Part shown: one piece after another, positions 39,299 to 47,580 of the stretch
How positions within the stretch are numbered: the stretch's first letter is position 1
Layout of the letters: each line of letters begins with the position of its first letter
Virus record (IMG/VR): IMGVR_UViG_3300025880_000024
Span: 1 to 47,580 of that record
Source of the DNA: a virus
DNA length: 47,580 bases
Strand: one strand, 5' to 3'
The notes under the pieces: generated by a model
The model's database searches: none
Told to the model about the DNA's origin: nothing
Seen by the model: the letters and a program-made list of their open reading frames with translations, nothing else
Translations under genes and position numbers: made by a program

Positions 39299-40564
39299 AT
39301 GTCAGGATACATAGGAAACGTACCTGTACCTCAGTCTACACAGAACCGTCAAGACTTTGTAGCAACTGCTGGTCAAACTGTATTTAACACTTTAGGCTAT
39401 GAGCCTAAGTATGTAGACGTGTATCTAAATGGTATTAAACTTATTGATATTACAGAGTATACAGCTACTAACGGAACGGACATCATACTGACCTCAGCGG
39501 CTTCGGTTGGTGATACTTTAAGCTATCTGTCTTTTACTAACTTCACTATAGTTGATAGTGTAGGTGACCTTACTGTAACTAATATCAGTACTGAGACTTT
39601 AGAAGTAGGTGGTAGTGGGGTAACTATAGACGCCATACTAGACGAAGACGACATGGTATCTAATAGTGATACAGCAGTGCCTACTCAACAATCAGTTAAG
39701 ACCTATGTTGATACTTCAATAGTAGATTTAGAAGCTTCAAAACTAGGTATAGATGATAACGCAACAAGCACTGTTATAACTCTTACCGCTACGAATACAA
39801 TGGAAGTGTCAGGGGATACAACTGTAACAGGTAATGTAGAAGCTGACTCTTTTAATGACGTCATAACTACAGACGATACGGTAGCAGGAGGAGAGGCTCT
39901 GGGAGTTAAGAGTACACTACCTACTGACAGATCTTTGGTCTATAATGGTATCCACGTAGGTGCACGGGGTGTTTTAGAAGGTCCGAATAATGGCTTCTCG
40001 TTTGTTGACACTCTGTCACTGACCAATAACGGCTACACAGCTACTGCAGGTGTTAAAGCTCAGAATGACGGGCCTATTACTCGCTTCCAAATGCTTGATG
40101 GTCGGTTTCTCTTTCAGAACGTACACGCCTCAAGCGGTTCGAGTACCCCATCAGCTGGTGACGTTATATCTGCTGGAAACATAGTAGACGTTGCTGAAAT
40201 AACAGCAGCAGGGTTTATGTACACACAGGGTCTTAACGTCAAAGAGAATGCACAATTTGAGGCTGCTATTGTTGAAGAAGTACACGTACTCTCAGGAACT
40301 TCTGTTGACTTAGACCCCGATAATGGGACTATTCAAACTCACACTTTAACAGGTAACACAACATACACAGAGTCACTTAATGATGGGTTTTCTATGACCC
40401 TTATGATAGCTCCCACTACAAATACTATAACGTGGCCTGCAATGAACTGGGTTAACAATGATACCCTTCCACCAGAATTAGGAACAACTGGTAATACCGT
40501 AGTGTCACTATGGCAAGTTGGTGGAACAGTATATGGAGCCTTTGTAGGTAATAGTGAAGCATGA
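39299..40564 (+). CDS. Tail fibre protein (421 aa)
   Basis: The N-terminal part MSGYIGNVPVPQSTQNRQDF followed by ATAGQTVFNTLGYEPKYVDV and VYLNGIKL is a well-known marine phage fibre domain. The shaft is Thr/Val-rich with a helical break (VPTQQSVKTYVDTSIVDLEA). The C-terminus (VDLDPDNGTIQTHTLTGNTT ... NTITWPAMNWVN) is a beta domain also seen in other fibres. Its stop overlaps the next ATG (ATGA). Confidence 0.8.
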   Translation: MSGYIGNVPVPQSTQNRQDFVATAGQTVFNTLGYEPKYVDVYLNGIKLIDITEYTATNGTDIILTSAASVGDTLSYLSFTNFTIVDSVGDLTVTNISTETLEVGGSGVTIDAILDEDDMVSNSDTAVPTQQSVKTYVDTSIVDLEASKLGIDDNATSTVITLTATNTMEVSGDTTVTGNVEADSFNDVITTDDTVAGGEALGVKSTLPTDRSLVYNGIHVGARGVLEGPNNGFSFVDTLSLTNNGYTATAGVKAQNDGPITRFQMLDGRFLFQNVHASSGSSTPSAGDVISAGNIVDVAEITAAGFMYTQGLNVKENAQFEAAIVEEVHVLSGTSVDLDPDNGTIQTHTLTGNTTYTESLNDGFSMTLMIAPTTNTITWPAMNWVNNDTLPPELGTTGNTVVSLWQVGGTVYGAFVGNSEA

Positions 40565-41583
40565 AGCTTTGGTCTTTAATAAAGAAGTGGCTCCGTAAGC
40601 TCTTTTGTAAAGAAAAGACTAGTGATGTTAAACCAGTTACACCTGCTATTGTAGAAGGTATTAAGGAAGATGAAGATATGCTAAGAAACTCAATAATAGG
40701 AGCTGCTGGTAGTAGTGGAGAGGTTCTTAGTCTTGACTTTGCTGAGTACACACTCAACCCCGCCAAGAGTTCGATAACTTACCATGACAATAGCAGTAAC
40801 GGTCCAACTCTAGGGTTGCTGTGGACAAACATCAAAATACGAGGTGTATCCGCTAGCCCAGACGGTACTAAACTCTACCTGCATGATGCTAATCAGGCCG
40901 AGACCTACGAGATGATAGGAGCAGGTCCGTGGGACTTCTCTTCCCTTAGTGTAGGATATACGAGGACAGTTGATACTCAGGGGATGCAAACTACTCCTGC
41001 ATGGAGTCCAGACGGTACTCGTTATTATATGATTTCAGGCCAAACTTCACCAAAGATTGTATATCAGTACAATGTAAGCACACCTTTCAGTTTGGCTTCT
41101 GCGAGTTATGCAGGCCAATCGAGTGTAATGTCTTCTGTAGTAACCAATGATGGTTATCTTGATAGATTTAACAAGATAGGCACACTTTTATTAGATGGAG
41201 ATGGAAGCCAGTTTTACATAACAGATGACGGTGGTTTTAATACTAAGATATATGGTGCGACTATGTCAACTAACTTCGAAGTAACGACTTCTTCATTAAT
41301 ATCCAGCACTGCTACTCCATTCCAAGCCCAGATCCGCATCTGGGGTGGTTGGATTCATCCTAAAGGTAAGCTGTTTGTAACGGCTGGTATAGACAGTATA
41401 GACTCTTATCAACTAGAAAAGGCTTTTGACTTCACTACCGCTGTCCTGCAAAGTAGGTTAATTCGTGCAGATAACAATATTTGGTCGAGAGGTGTAAGCG
41501 TTAGCGATGATTTAAGTAAATTGGTTGTATATGACTGTCTAAGCCAACGGGAACATTACTTCAGTGTCTATGAGAAGTTATAG
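40561..41583 (+). CDS. Propeller-like tail protein, copy 1 (340 aa)
   Basis: The ORF starts with a basic amphipathic part (MKLWSLIKKWLRKLFCKEKT) of about 39 residues before MLRNSIIGAAGSSG, where the second copy begins. GGAAGATGAAGAT lies just before this internal ATG (40678), so two starts are possible. The body has propeller-like repeats (VSASPDGTKLYLHDANQAET, PAWSPDGTRYYMISG, VYQYNVSTPFSLASAS). Such proteins serve as marine phage tail tips. It is a paralogue of the next gene. Confidence 0.75.
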   Translation: MKLWSLIKKWLRKLFCKEKTSDVKPVTPAIVEGIKEDEDMLRNSIIGAAGSSGEVLSLDFAEYTLNPAKSSITYHDNSSNGPTLGLLWTNIKIRGVSASPDGTKLYLHDANQAETYEMIGAGPWDFSSLSVGYTRTVDTQGMQTTPAWSPDGTRYYMISGQTSPKIVYQYNVSTPFSLASASYAGQSSVMSSVVTNDGYLDRFNKIGTLLLDGDGSQFYITDDGGFNTKIYGATMSTNFEVTTSSLISSTATPFQAQIRIWGGWIHPKGKLFVTAGIDSIDSYQLEKAFDFTTAVLQSRLIRADNNIWSRGVSVSDDLSKLVVYDCLSQREHYFSVYEKL

Positions 41584-41585
41584 AG

Positions 41586-42506
41586 ATGTTAAGAAACTCA
41601 ATAATAGGAGCTGCTGGAAGTGGTGGACTTCCTAGTATCGACCTCTCTGCTTTCGTATACAACGCAGCCAAGAGTTCCCCTATTTACAACAAGAATGGTA
41701 CCGATTTCGGATCAGGGGTAAGTGATCTTGCACAGGCTCTGGATCAAGGTATGGAGGTCAAACCAGACGGTACTCAAGTATGGCTGATTGATCGCCCTCT
41801 CAAGGAGATCGTTGAGGTAACTCTTGGTAGTCCTTGGGATTGGTCTAGTATGAACATAACCGCTAGAAGTGTACCACCATCCTCATCTGGTTGGACGAAG
41901 ATAGGGTCTACCATTATATGGGCCGATGACGGTAATCTTTGTTATTTCCATGAAGACGGTGGCTCAGCCACGGGTAGCATAAATACAGCCTATCAGTACG
42001 CTGCAAGTACACCTTACAATATCGCTACTCTATCCTATGTAGGCTCATCAAATGTTATGTCTCCACTTGTTGCAACTGGGTCTGGAGGAACGTGGCAGTT
42101 CATGTATCCATACGAAGATGGAAGTGGGTGGATTATAATAGATGTTGCCGATAAAGCCTATTACGTGACTATGTCAACTCCCCACTCATTAGCAACTGCT
42201 TCATTAGTATCTACCACTCCGAAAGTTATACCAAGCATTGATACTAGTGACCCTGTCCGTTGGATGCGTGGCGGTTGGTTTAACTCCAAAGGTACACAAC
42301 TTGTAAAGGGTTCAGTTCGTGAAAAAGGGGTAGCTGCGTTTGAACTGGGTACTCCTTTTGACGTATCTACAGCCGTTAACACAGGTTATCTGGACACAGA
42401 TCCTATCGGTCCAACGTTTTCTGTAGCATTTAGCGAAAAACAGGATATACTGATGATTTCTAACAGAGATGGAATTGATTGTAGATTCTCTATCTACGAG
42501 GCGTAA
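41586..42506 (+). CDS. Propeller-like tail protein, copy 2 (306 aa)
   Basis: The protein begins MLRNSIIGAAGSGGLPSIDL and follows the plan of copy 1 from there: PDGTQVWLIDRPLKEIVEVT, SPWDWSS, AYQYAASTPYNIATLSYVGS, and GGWFNSKGTQLVKG near the end. The ends of both copies have FSIYEA / FSVYEKL. Identity is high at the first 14 residues but lower later, so the duplication is old or the copies exchange their 5' ends. Confidence 0.78.
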   Translation: MLRNSIIGAAGSGGLPSIDLSAFVYNAAKSSPIYNKNGTDFGSGVSDLAQALDQGMEVKPDGTQVWLIDRPLKEIVEVTLGSPWDWSSMNITARSVPPSSSGWTKIGSTIIWADDGNLCYFHEDGGSATGSINTAYQYAASTPYNIATLSYVGSSNVMSPLVATGSGGTWQFMYPYEDGSGWIIIDVADKAYYVTMSTPHSLATASLVSTTPKVIPSIDTSDPVRWMRGGWFNSKGTQLVKGSVREKGVAAFELGTPFDVSTAVNTGYLDTDPIGPTFSVAFSEKQDILMISNRDGIDCRFSIYEA

Positions 42507-42522
42507 AGAAGAGGTTATAAAA

Positions 42523-42957
42523 ATGTATATATTAGTAAATAACGGTGTAGCTGCATCTTACTCAATCACGCAGCTAAAGAAAGACAATCCAAATACCAGT
42601 TTCCCTAAAGAACCTACTGAGGAACTACTGGCTACGTATGGTGTGTATATCTGCACTAACGAGCCACAACCTGACTACGATGAATCAATAGAGCGTCTTA
42701 TATTGGGGGATCCTGTTCTAGTAGATGGAAGTTGGGTACGAAAGTGGACTACTGTTCCTATTCCAGAGGAAGAACTAGCATTAAGTGTTCGTAATGAGAG
42801 AGACCGTTTGCTTACCGAGTCAGATTGGACACAAGTGTCTGACTCACCCTTATTTCAGGATTCAGCTTGGCTATCATACCGAACTGAGTTAAGAGACATA
42901 ACGGATCAAGATGGGTTTCCTTACTCTGTAGTTTGGCCTGTGATACCTCAGTCATAA
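42523..42957 (+). CDS. Tail fibre assembly chaperone-like protein (144 aa)
   Basis: The start is set at MYILVNNGVAASYS, with GAGG ten bases upstream. The C-terminal half, RNERDRLLTESDWTQVSDSP then SYRTELRDITDQDGFPYSVV, is the signature of phage tail assembly chaperones (LLTESDWTQ ... YR-LRDI-GFP--V-WP). It probably assists folding or assembly of the fibres encoded just upstream. Confidence 0.82.
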   Translation: MYILVNNGVAASYSITQLKKDNPNTSFPKEPTEELLATYGVYICTNEPQPDYDESIERLILGDPVLVDGSWVRKWTTVPIPEEELALSVRNERDRLLTESDWTQVSDSPLFQDSAWLSYRTELRDITDQDGFPYSVVWPVIPQS

Positions 42958-42982
42958 TAATAATAATAATGTAATTTAGTAC

Positions 42983-43011
42983 TTGACAAACCTTACAAAC
43001 CAGTGTATAAT
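42983..43011 (+). promoter_or_regulatory. Consensus sigma70 promoter for internal virion genes
   Basis: TTGACA (42983-42988), 17 bases, TATAAT (43006-43011), in the context AGTACTTGACA. The leader to 43120 includes AT-rich half-palindromes (TATAGTATACTAATA) like those at 10.1 and 17.2 kb. Confidence 0.88.
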
Positions 43012-43119
43012 AACTTTAAGGTTTCCGAGGGTGTATATAGTATACTAATAGTATTCTAAGGGTACTTAATACCTAAGTATTAATAATAACTAAGTATCTA
43101 ATACAATAAGGATATATCA

Positions 43120-45069
43120 ATGAGAGATACCATGTATAACCCTTTCAGTACATATGAGGCTAAGATATGTCGTATGCCATCTGAAGCTGGGTACGGTGTT
43201 AACGCTAGTGACTACTCGTATGCTAGTCGTCACGCGGAGCTTCGTAAGCAACAAGCGGCTAGAAACCAACGTATAGCTGACGAGAAGGCTAAGCAAGATA
43301 GACTTGCTAGAGAGGCTCAGCAGAGGAACGCTAAAGCTGCTGCTGACAAGAGGGCTAGGGATGCTGCTGCTAAGAAGGCTAGCGATGCTGCTGCCAGTAG
43401 GGCTAGGGAGGCTGCTGCTAAGAAGGCTAGAGATGATGCTGCAGCAAAAGCTGCTGCTGCTGCTAGAGCTGCAGAGGCTAAGAAGAAGCAGGAAGCTGAA
43501 GCACGGGCTAAGTTGATTAAGAAGCAATCAGATGAAATGATGTTACAAGCTGTAACTGATCCTGGGTCTATGTTTGGTAAAGCTGATGTCGCTACTATAA
43601 ACTCTAATGAAGCTGGTACTAACATAGATGAAGGTACTGGTCAACTAACTGGTGATGCTCCACAGATAAGTACACCAGACAACTTTGATGCTGCTACTGT
43701 AGAAGCATCTACTGTATCAGATGATGTTAGTTCAGCACTAGAGGACGTTAACGCAGTCCAAGGTACTGTATCAGATGATTCCTTAGCTGAAGCTGCTACG
43801 TTAGACCCTACTGAGTTAGCTCAGTTGGATCTTGAAGCTACAACTATAGATGAGGCTCAGAAGGTAGCTGATACCGATGACCGTGTTCTAGAAGATGGTG
43901 AGCTATTAGAAGGCTCCTCTGTTGATATGTCGAAGGTAGACGAAGCGTTAGACTTCGAAGCTGCTCAAGCTACAGCGTCTAAGCAAGCTACAGTTCAAGG
44001 TCAAATGGAAGACTTGATGGAGGACTTTGAGGGTGGCAACACACCAGCATGGGCCTCAGGAGCTATGAGAGCTGCTACTGCGGCTATGGCTGCTAGGGGT
44101 CTAGCTGCGTCCTCTATAGCTGGTCAAGCCATTGTACAGGCTACTATGGAGTCTGCACTACCTATTGCACTGCAAGATGCTCAGACTCATGCATCCTTTG
44201 AGATGCAGAACCTATCTAATAGACAACAGACTGCTATGTTTGCAGCTGAGCAACGTGCTAACTTCTTAGGTATGCAGTTTACACAGGAGTTCCAAACTAG
44301 GGTACAGAACGCAGCTAAGATTAGTGACATTGCTAATATGAACTTCACAGCTGAACAACAGGTTGCCTTAGAGAATGCTAGACTAGCACAGACTGTAGAC
44401 TTAGCTAATATGAATGCTGTTAATGCTAAGATGATGGCTGATGCTGCTGCTATGTCTCAAGTTGAGCTTACTAACCTAAGTAACAGACAGCAGGCTGCGA
44501 TACAGAACGCTAACGCTTTCCTAGCTATGGATATGGCTAACACAGAGCTTATGCAACAAACAGAGATGTTTAAAGCACAGTCAGTTATACAAGGTCTCTT
44601 CACTGACCAAGCTGCTGAGAACGCTGCCAAGCAGTTTAATGCTGCTAGTGAGAACCAGACTAATCAGTTCTTTGCTAATATGGCTAATGAAGTCCAGAAG
44701 TTCAACGCTGGTATGACAGTACAACGGGATCAGTTCAATGCTCAGAACGCTCTAATCGTTGCTCAAGCTAACGCACAGTGGAGACAGAACGCCTCCGTAG
44801 CTAACGCAGCTGCTCAAAATGCTGCTAACCTTCAACACGCCCAAGCTGCTAACGGTATGACGATGGGTGCTATTGATCAGATATGGCAACGAGAACGTGA
44901 CTTGATGGATAACTCTTTCCGTCAGTCTGAGTCGGCATCTGACCGTGCCTTAAGTGTATTCCTTGCTGAATTGCAAATGGATATGCAACGTGAATTGGCA
45001 GGTGATCAAGCTGATGCTGATGAGAAGGCTTCTAAAGGTTACCTATACGCTAGACTAGCGGGTATATAA
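43120..45069 (+). CDS. Internal virion protein, alanine-rich coiled coil (649 aa)
   Basis: Residues 40-140 are a highly charged Ala/Lys/Arg helix (AREAQQRNAKAAADKRARDA and so on). An acidic, Thr-rich part follows, then from about residue 305 TPAWASGAMRAATAAMAARG and a long Asn/Gln/Ala-rich helical region with LSNRQQTAMFAAEQR-like repeats. The pattern NTPAWASGAMRAA-MAARGL is found in podovirus internal or ejection proteins. It may be ejected with the DNA to build the channel through the cell envelope. Confidence 0.78.
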   Translation: MRDTMYNPFSTYEAKICRMPSEAGYGVNASDYSYASRHAELRKQQAARNQRIADEKAKQDRLAREAQQRNAKAAADKRARDAAAKKASDAAASRAREAAAKKARDDAAAKAAAAARAAEAKKKQEAEARAKLIKKQSDEMMLQAVTDPGSMFGKADVATINSNEAGTNIDEGTGQLTGDAPQISTPDNFDAATVEASTVSDDVSSALEDVNAVQGTVSDDSLAEAATLDPTELAQLDLEATTIDEAQKVADTDDRVLEDGELLEGSSVDMSKVDEALDFEAAQATASKQATVQGQMEDLMEDFEGGNTPAWASGAMRAATAAMAARGLAASSIAGQAIVQATMESALPIALQDAQTHASFEMQNLSNRQQTAMFAAEQRANFLGMQFTQEFQTRVQNAAKISDIANMNFTAEQQVALENARLAQTVDLANMNAVNAKMMADAAAMSQVELTNLSNRQQAAIQNANAFLAMDMANTELMQQTEMFKAQSVIQGLFTDQAAENAAKQFNAASENQTNQFFANMANEVQKFNAGMTVQRDQFNAQNALIVAQANAQWRQNASVANAAAQNAANLQHAQAANGMTMGAIDQIWQRERDLMDNSFRQSESASDRALSVFLAELQMDMQRELAGDQADADEKASKGYLYARLAGI

Positions 45070-45082
45070 GGGATTATAAGTA

Positions 45083-45787
45083 ATGTCAGGATTGAACTAC
45101 AAAGAGAACCTTGAGAGAGCAAGAGAGCATACAATGAACAATCGTTCTAAGTTTGCTGCTCCTGTGGCTGCTGAGCAAGTAGAAAAGGTGCAAGAGGGTC
45201 TTATGCGTCCTATGGCTAGGCCAGAACCTAAAGAAACATCAGGTGGTATGGCAGGTGGTGTAGGTCTCGCAATGATGGAGAATATACAGGACTCCAAAGA
45301 ACAAGCCTTTAAAGATAAGAGAAAGAAGGAAGCCCAAGCCTTTGAAGATGAGAAAGCTGCTTCTGACTTTGGCACTATAGAGGGTCTTGAGGGTTTCTCT
45401 AAGAAGATGATGATGTCGGAGTCAGGTGGTGACACAGGTATTCAGATCACCCTTGAGGACGGTAGGACAATGACAGGAGCATTTCAGTTTGGCGATGCTC
45501 GTCTTAAAGACTACAAGAAAGCTACAGGTAAGTCCTTTACTACTGAGGAGTTTAGACTTAATCCTTCATTACAGAATCAAGTCTTTAGTTGGCACTTGAA
45601 GGATATAGACAGGGTTATAGACTCCCTAAAAGGGTCTAACACCTATAATAGAGATGGCTTACGTGCTGTTGCACACTTAGGTGGTACTACTGGACTCCGT
45701 AAGTACGTTAGTTCTAAAGGGCAGTACAACCCATCTGATAAGTTTGGTACTTCTCTTTCAGCCTACTATAACAAGTTTAGTAATTAA
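45083..45787 (+). CDS. Virion transglycosylase/peptidoglycan hydrolase-like protein
   Basis: The 234-residue protein has a disordered N-terminus and from residue 90 a lytic-type domain: MMMSESGGDTGIQI with the likely catalytic glutamate in ESGG, MTGAFQFGDARLKDYKKATG, and RAVAHLGGTTGLRKYVSS. The ES-GG and GAFQFG pattern is that of lysozyme-like transglycosylases. In podoviruses such a domain in the internal core opens the wall locally during DNA entry. It lies between two internal virion proteins. Confidence 0.78.
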   Translation: MSGLNYKENLERAREHTMNNRSKFAAPVAAEQVEKVQEGLMRPMARPEPKETSGGMAGGVGLAMMENIQDSKEQAFKDKRKKEAQAFEDEKAASDFGTIEGLEGFSKKMMMSESGGDTGIQITLEDGRTMTGAFQFGDARLKDYKKATGKSFTTEEFRLNPSLQNQVFSWHLKDIDRVIDSLKGSNTYNRDGLRAVAHLGGTTGLRKYVSSKGQYNPSDKFGTSLSAYYNKFSN

Positions 45788-45813
45788 TAATAATATAAGA
45801 AGGAACTTGGTTA

Positions 45814-46362
45814 ATGCCACAGATATTCCCAGGACAGAGCCTTACAGCTGAGCCTAAGAACGCACCCTATGAGAATCCTCCTGAGATGAATAAACCAGAA
45901 GAGGCTATACTTTGGCATCTAGAACGTATCTCAACTAAAGAGCGTACTGAGGCTTTAATAGACCTTATGGAACTAGACTCATCTGTTGTAGAGTTAACAG
46001 AAGGTATCTTGAGAGCTGCTGTTATGGAAGGACGTCATAGCATTGACATATCTCTTATCATTGCTCCTATTCTACATGAAACCATTAAGACTATAGCAGA
46101 CAGAGCAGGCATTGAATACGAAGAAGGTTTCCCAGATGACTCTGAAGAGAAAGCTGCCTTAGATTACGTCATAAACAACAAGCGTATCATTAAGGAGTTA
46201 GAGCGTCTTGAGGAGACAACTGGTGAGGAGTATACAGACTTTGTAGACCCCTCCGATAAAGACATGAAGGATATAACTCCTGAATCAGAGGATACTCTGA
46301 AGGAAACAAAAGGGTTGATGGCACGTCCCAAATCCAAGGAAATAGAAGGTGATATGGTATGA
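45814..46362 (+). CDS. Hypothetical internal virion protein (182 aa)
   Basis: The protein (MPQIFPGQSLTAEPKNAPYE...) has a Pro-rich start, a helical middle (AILWHLERISTKERTEALID) and a charged tail. The end overlaps the next gene (ATGA). The place between internal virion genes suggests a virion role. No family is known to me. Confidence 0.6.
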   Translation: MPQIFPGQSLTAEPKNAPYENPPEMNKPEEAILWHLERISTKERTEALIDLMELDSSVVELTEGILRAAVMEGRHSIDISLIIAPILHETIKTIADRAGIEYEEGFPDDSEEKAALDYVINNKRIIKELERLEETTGEEYTDFVDPSDKDMKDITPESEDTLKETKGLMARPKSKEIEGDMV

Positions 46363-47580
46363 GTTTCTGGGCAGGTATCGCAAAAGGTGTAGAGGCTAAC
46401 GAAAGAGAACGTCAGATTGATGAAACACGGGACGAACGTAGAGCTGAGCGTCAAGAAGCTCAAGAATGGCGTGAATCGCAGTTTAAGTACCAACAGAAGA
46501 GGGACGGCATTGTAGATGCTAGAGCAGATGCTGCCTTAGCGGAGAATGAGCGAAGGTATGAAGACGCTCAGGCTTTGAATAGTTTTAACCAATCCATGAA
46601 GATCGCATCGATGGTAGGTAGTCTAGGTCTTCCCTCTGGTGCTCTTTCAGCTTTCGCTTCACCTGGAAATGGTGAGACTAACGTGCGTGTGAGTGGACCT
46701 CCTGGGGCTTCACCTACGCCTAGTGCTACTTCTGTTGCTGGTGGGGGACGTCTTACTCCAAAAGAAACCCGACAAGTAGCTAATCTTATTAATAACATAG
46801 ACATAAAGAGCTTAGATGAAAACTCCGCTGAAGCAGAGTTCTGGGGGAAGGCTGTCCAAGACCCTAGTACTCTTTTACAGTGGGAGAAATGGAGGAACGA
46901 TAATAACGCGAAGAACCCAAGTAACCACATTGCTCTAGAAGACTTACCTAAATTCATTAAGATAACTGGTGTTGCTGAAGCTTCAGGTCAAGATGGTTTT
47001 AAGGCTCTAAATGAGTTTTTACAAGACAGTGACTCTGTAATAAAGGACCCCGAAGGGTTTCTAAAGGCTATGGAAAGTGCTAAAGCTTGGACACCTTTTC
47101 AAGTATACTTTGAAACTAAAGCAAGTCCGCTCACATATAAAGCCAAAAATGATCAAAAGCTCTATGCTACAAGCCTTATAGAGAATACGATGGCAAAACT
47201 CTATGCTGCTAGGGAAATGGGAATTAATCCTGAAGAAGTTCGGTTTGCGAGTACTGTAATAGGTACCAATGAAGCATCGACACCTTTTGCTATTCTTGAT
47301 GGTATTGCATCTCAAGGTCTCGATTCATCAGTTGGCCTTTTCAAAGCTGCAAACCTTATTATAAAAGACCCTGACACGCCAGATAAGTATATAGCTGTTG
47401 GTGATCTTATACTAAGACAAGGAGATATGAACGTAAAAGACAACGCTCTTCTTAATAGCTACACACCTGTACTTGCTACGCGCCTCTATGTTGATGAACT
47501 AAACGGTGTAAGCAATGAAGGTACTGGTACTGGTACTGTTACTGGTAATGGTGCTGTTACTACTGATGCTGTTACTACTG
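46359..47580 (+). CDS. Internal virion/ejection protein, partial at right edge
   Basis: The ATG overlaps the previous stop. The frame stays open for 407 codons to the window end: MSFWAGIAKGVEANERERQI, a charged helical part, a Ser/Pro/Gly linker (near 105-130), then a helical domain (LTPKETRQVANLINNIDIKS). It ends in a Gly/Thr/Val-rich repeat (GTGTGTVTGNGAVTTDAVTT) coded by GGTACT-like repeats. It is likely the large ejection protein of the core, and the C-terminus is missing. Confidence 0.75.
   Translation, partial: MSFWAGIAKGVEANERERQIDETRDERRAERQEAQEWRESQFKYQQKRDGIVDARADAALAENERRYEDAQALNSFNQSMKIASMVGSLGLPSGALSAFASPGNGETNVRVSGPPGASPTPSATSVAGGGRLTPKETRQVANLINNIDIKSLDENSAEAEFWGKAVQDPSTLLQWEKWRNDNNAKNPSNHIALEDLPKFIKITGVAEASGQDGFKALNEFLQDSDSVIKDPEGFLKAMESAKAWTPFQVYFETKASPLTYKAKNDQKLYATSLIENTMAKLYAAREMGINPEEVRFASTVIGTNEASTPFAILDGIASQGLDSSVGLFKAANLIIKDPDTPDKYIAVGDLILRQGDMNVKDNALLNSYTPVLATRLYVDELNGVSNEGTGTGTVTGNGAVTTDAVTT

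Noticed and set aside
43117-43625. Serine- and alanine-rich minus-strand frames opposite the internal virion protein
   Set aside because: Mirror frames of the Ala/Lys-rich helix; no start signals.
1-47580. Integrase, excisionase, partition or toxin-antitoxin genes (temperate lifestyle)
   Set aside because: None recognised in the window; gene set is that of a lytic podovirus, though missing ends leave some doubt.

Overview
The window is a large, left- and right-truncated piece of a double-stranded DNA tailed-phage genome with a podovirus (T7-like) gene set. It carries a T7-type endonuclease I, a family A DNA polymerase, a fused primase-helicase, a gp2.5-like SSB, large terminase, portal, scaffold, capsid, two tail-tube type proteins and internal virion proteins with a lytic domain. 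There is no single-subunit RNA polymerase, integrase, tRNA or recognisable lysogeny repressor. ThyX, a MazG-like enzyme, a metallophosphoesterase, marine-type tail-fibre modules, a GTA-type 3TM holin and a DUF1127 protein suggest a lytic marine phage, plausibly of an alphaproteobacterium (Roseobacter-like host) and loosely of the SIO1/VpV262 kind. The host and relatives are inference; no database was searched.

Layout. Positions 1-15411 are read leftward. A block of small early genes of unknown function (about 8.8-15.4 kb) includes four very small membrane proteins, a metallopeptidase-like protein coupled to a zinc-cluster protein, and one gene broken by a 23-bp tandem duplication. It is followed by nucleotide metabolism and replication (ThyX, primase-helicase, HNH endonuclease, DNA polymerase, SSB, Cas4-like nuclease, endonuclease I, metallophosphoesterase, MazG, DUF1127). 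Positions 15412-17563 form a 2.15-kb non-coding divergence region with two separate families of direct repeats, several perfect palindromes, an AT-rich repeat tract and divergent promoters. It is the best candidate for the replication origin and master control region. From 17564 to the right edge everything is read rightward: lysis (GH24 endolysin and a run of six small membrane proteins), basic small proteins, terminases, portal, two collagen-like proteins, scaffold, capsid, tail tube, a long tail-fibre block with duplicated propeller-like genes, and internal virion proteins, the last cut by the window end.

Regulation. Strong host sigma70-type promoters (TTGACA, exactly 17 bp, TATAAT-like) are visible at 3.3, 10.2, 17.1, 17.4, 22.1, 33.0 and 42.9 kb. 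With no phage RNA polymerase in the window, this suggests that host RNA polymerase transcribes the whole genome. AT-rich palindromes of the TATACTT-AAGTATA type lie just downstream of several of these promoters and may be operators. Genes are packed with TAATG, ATGA or short overlaps, so translational coupling is likely to be general.
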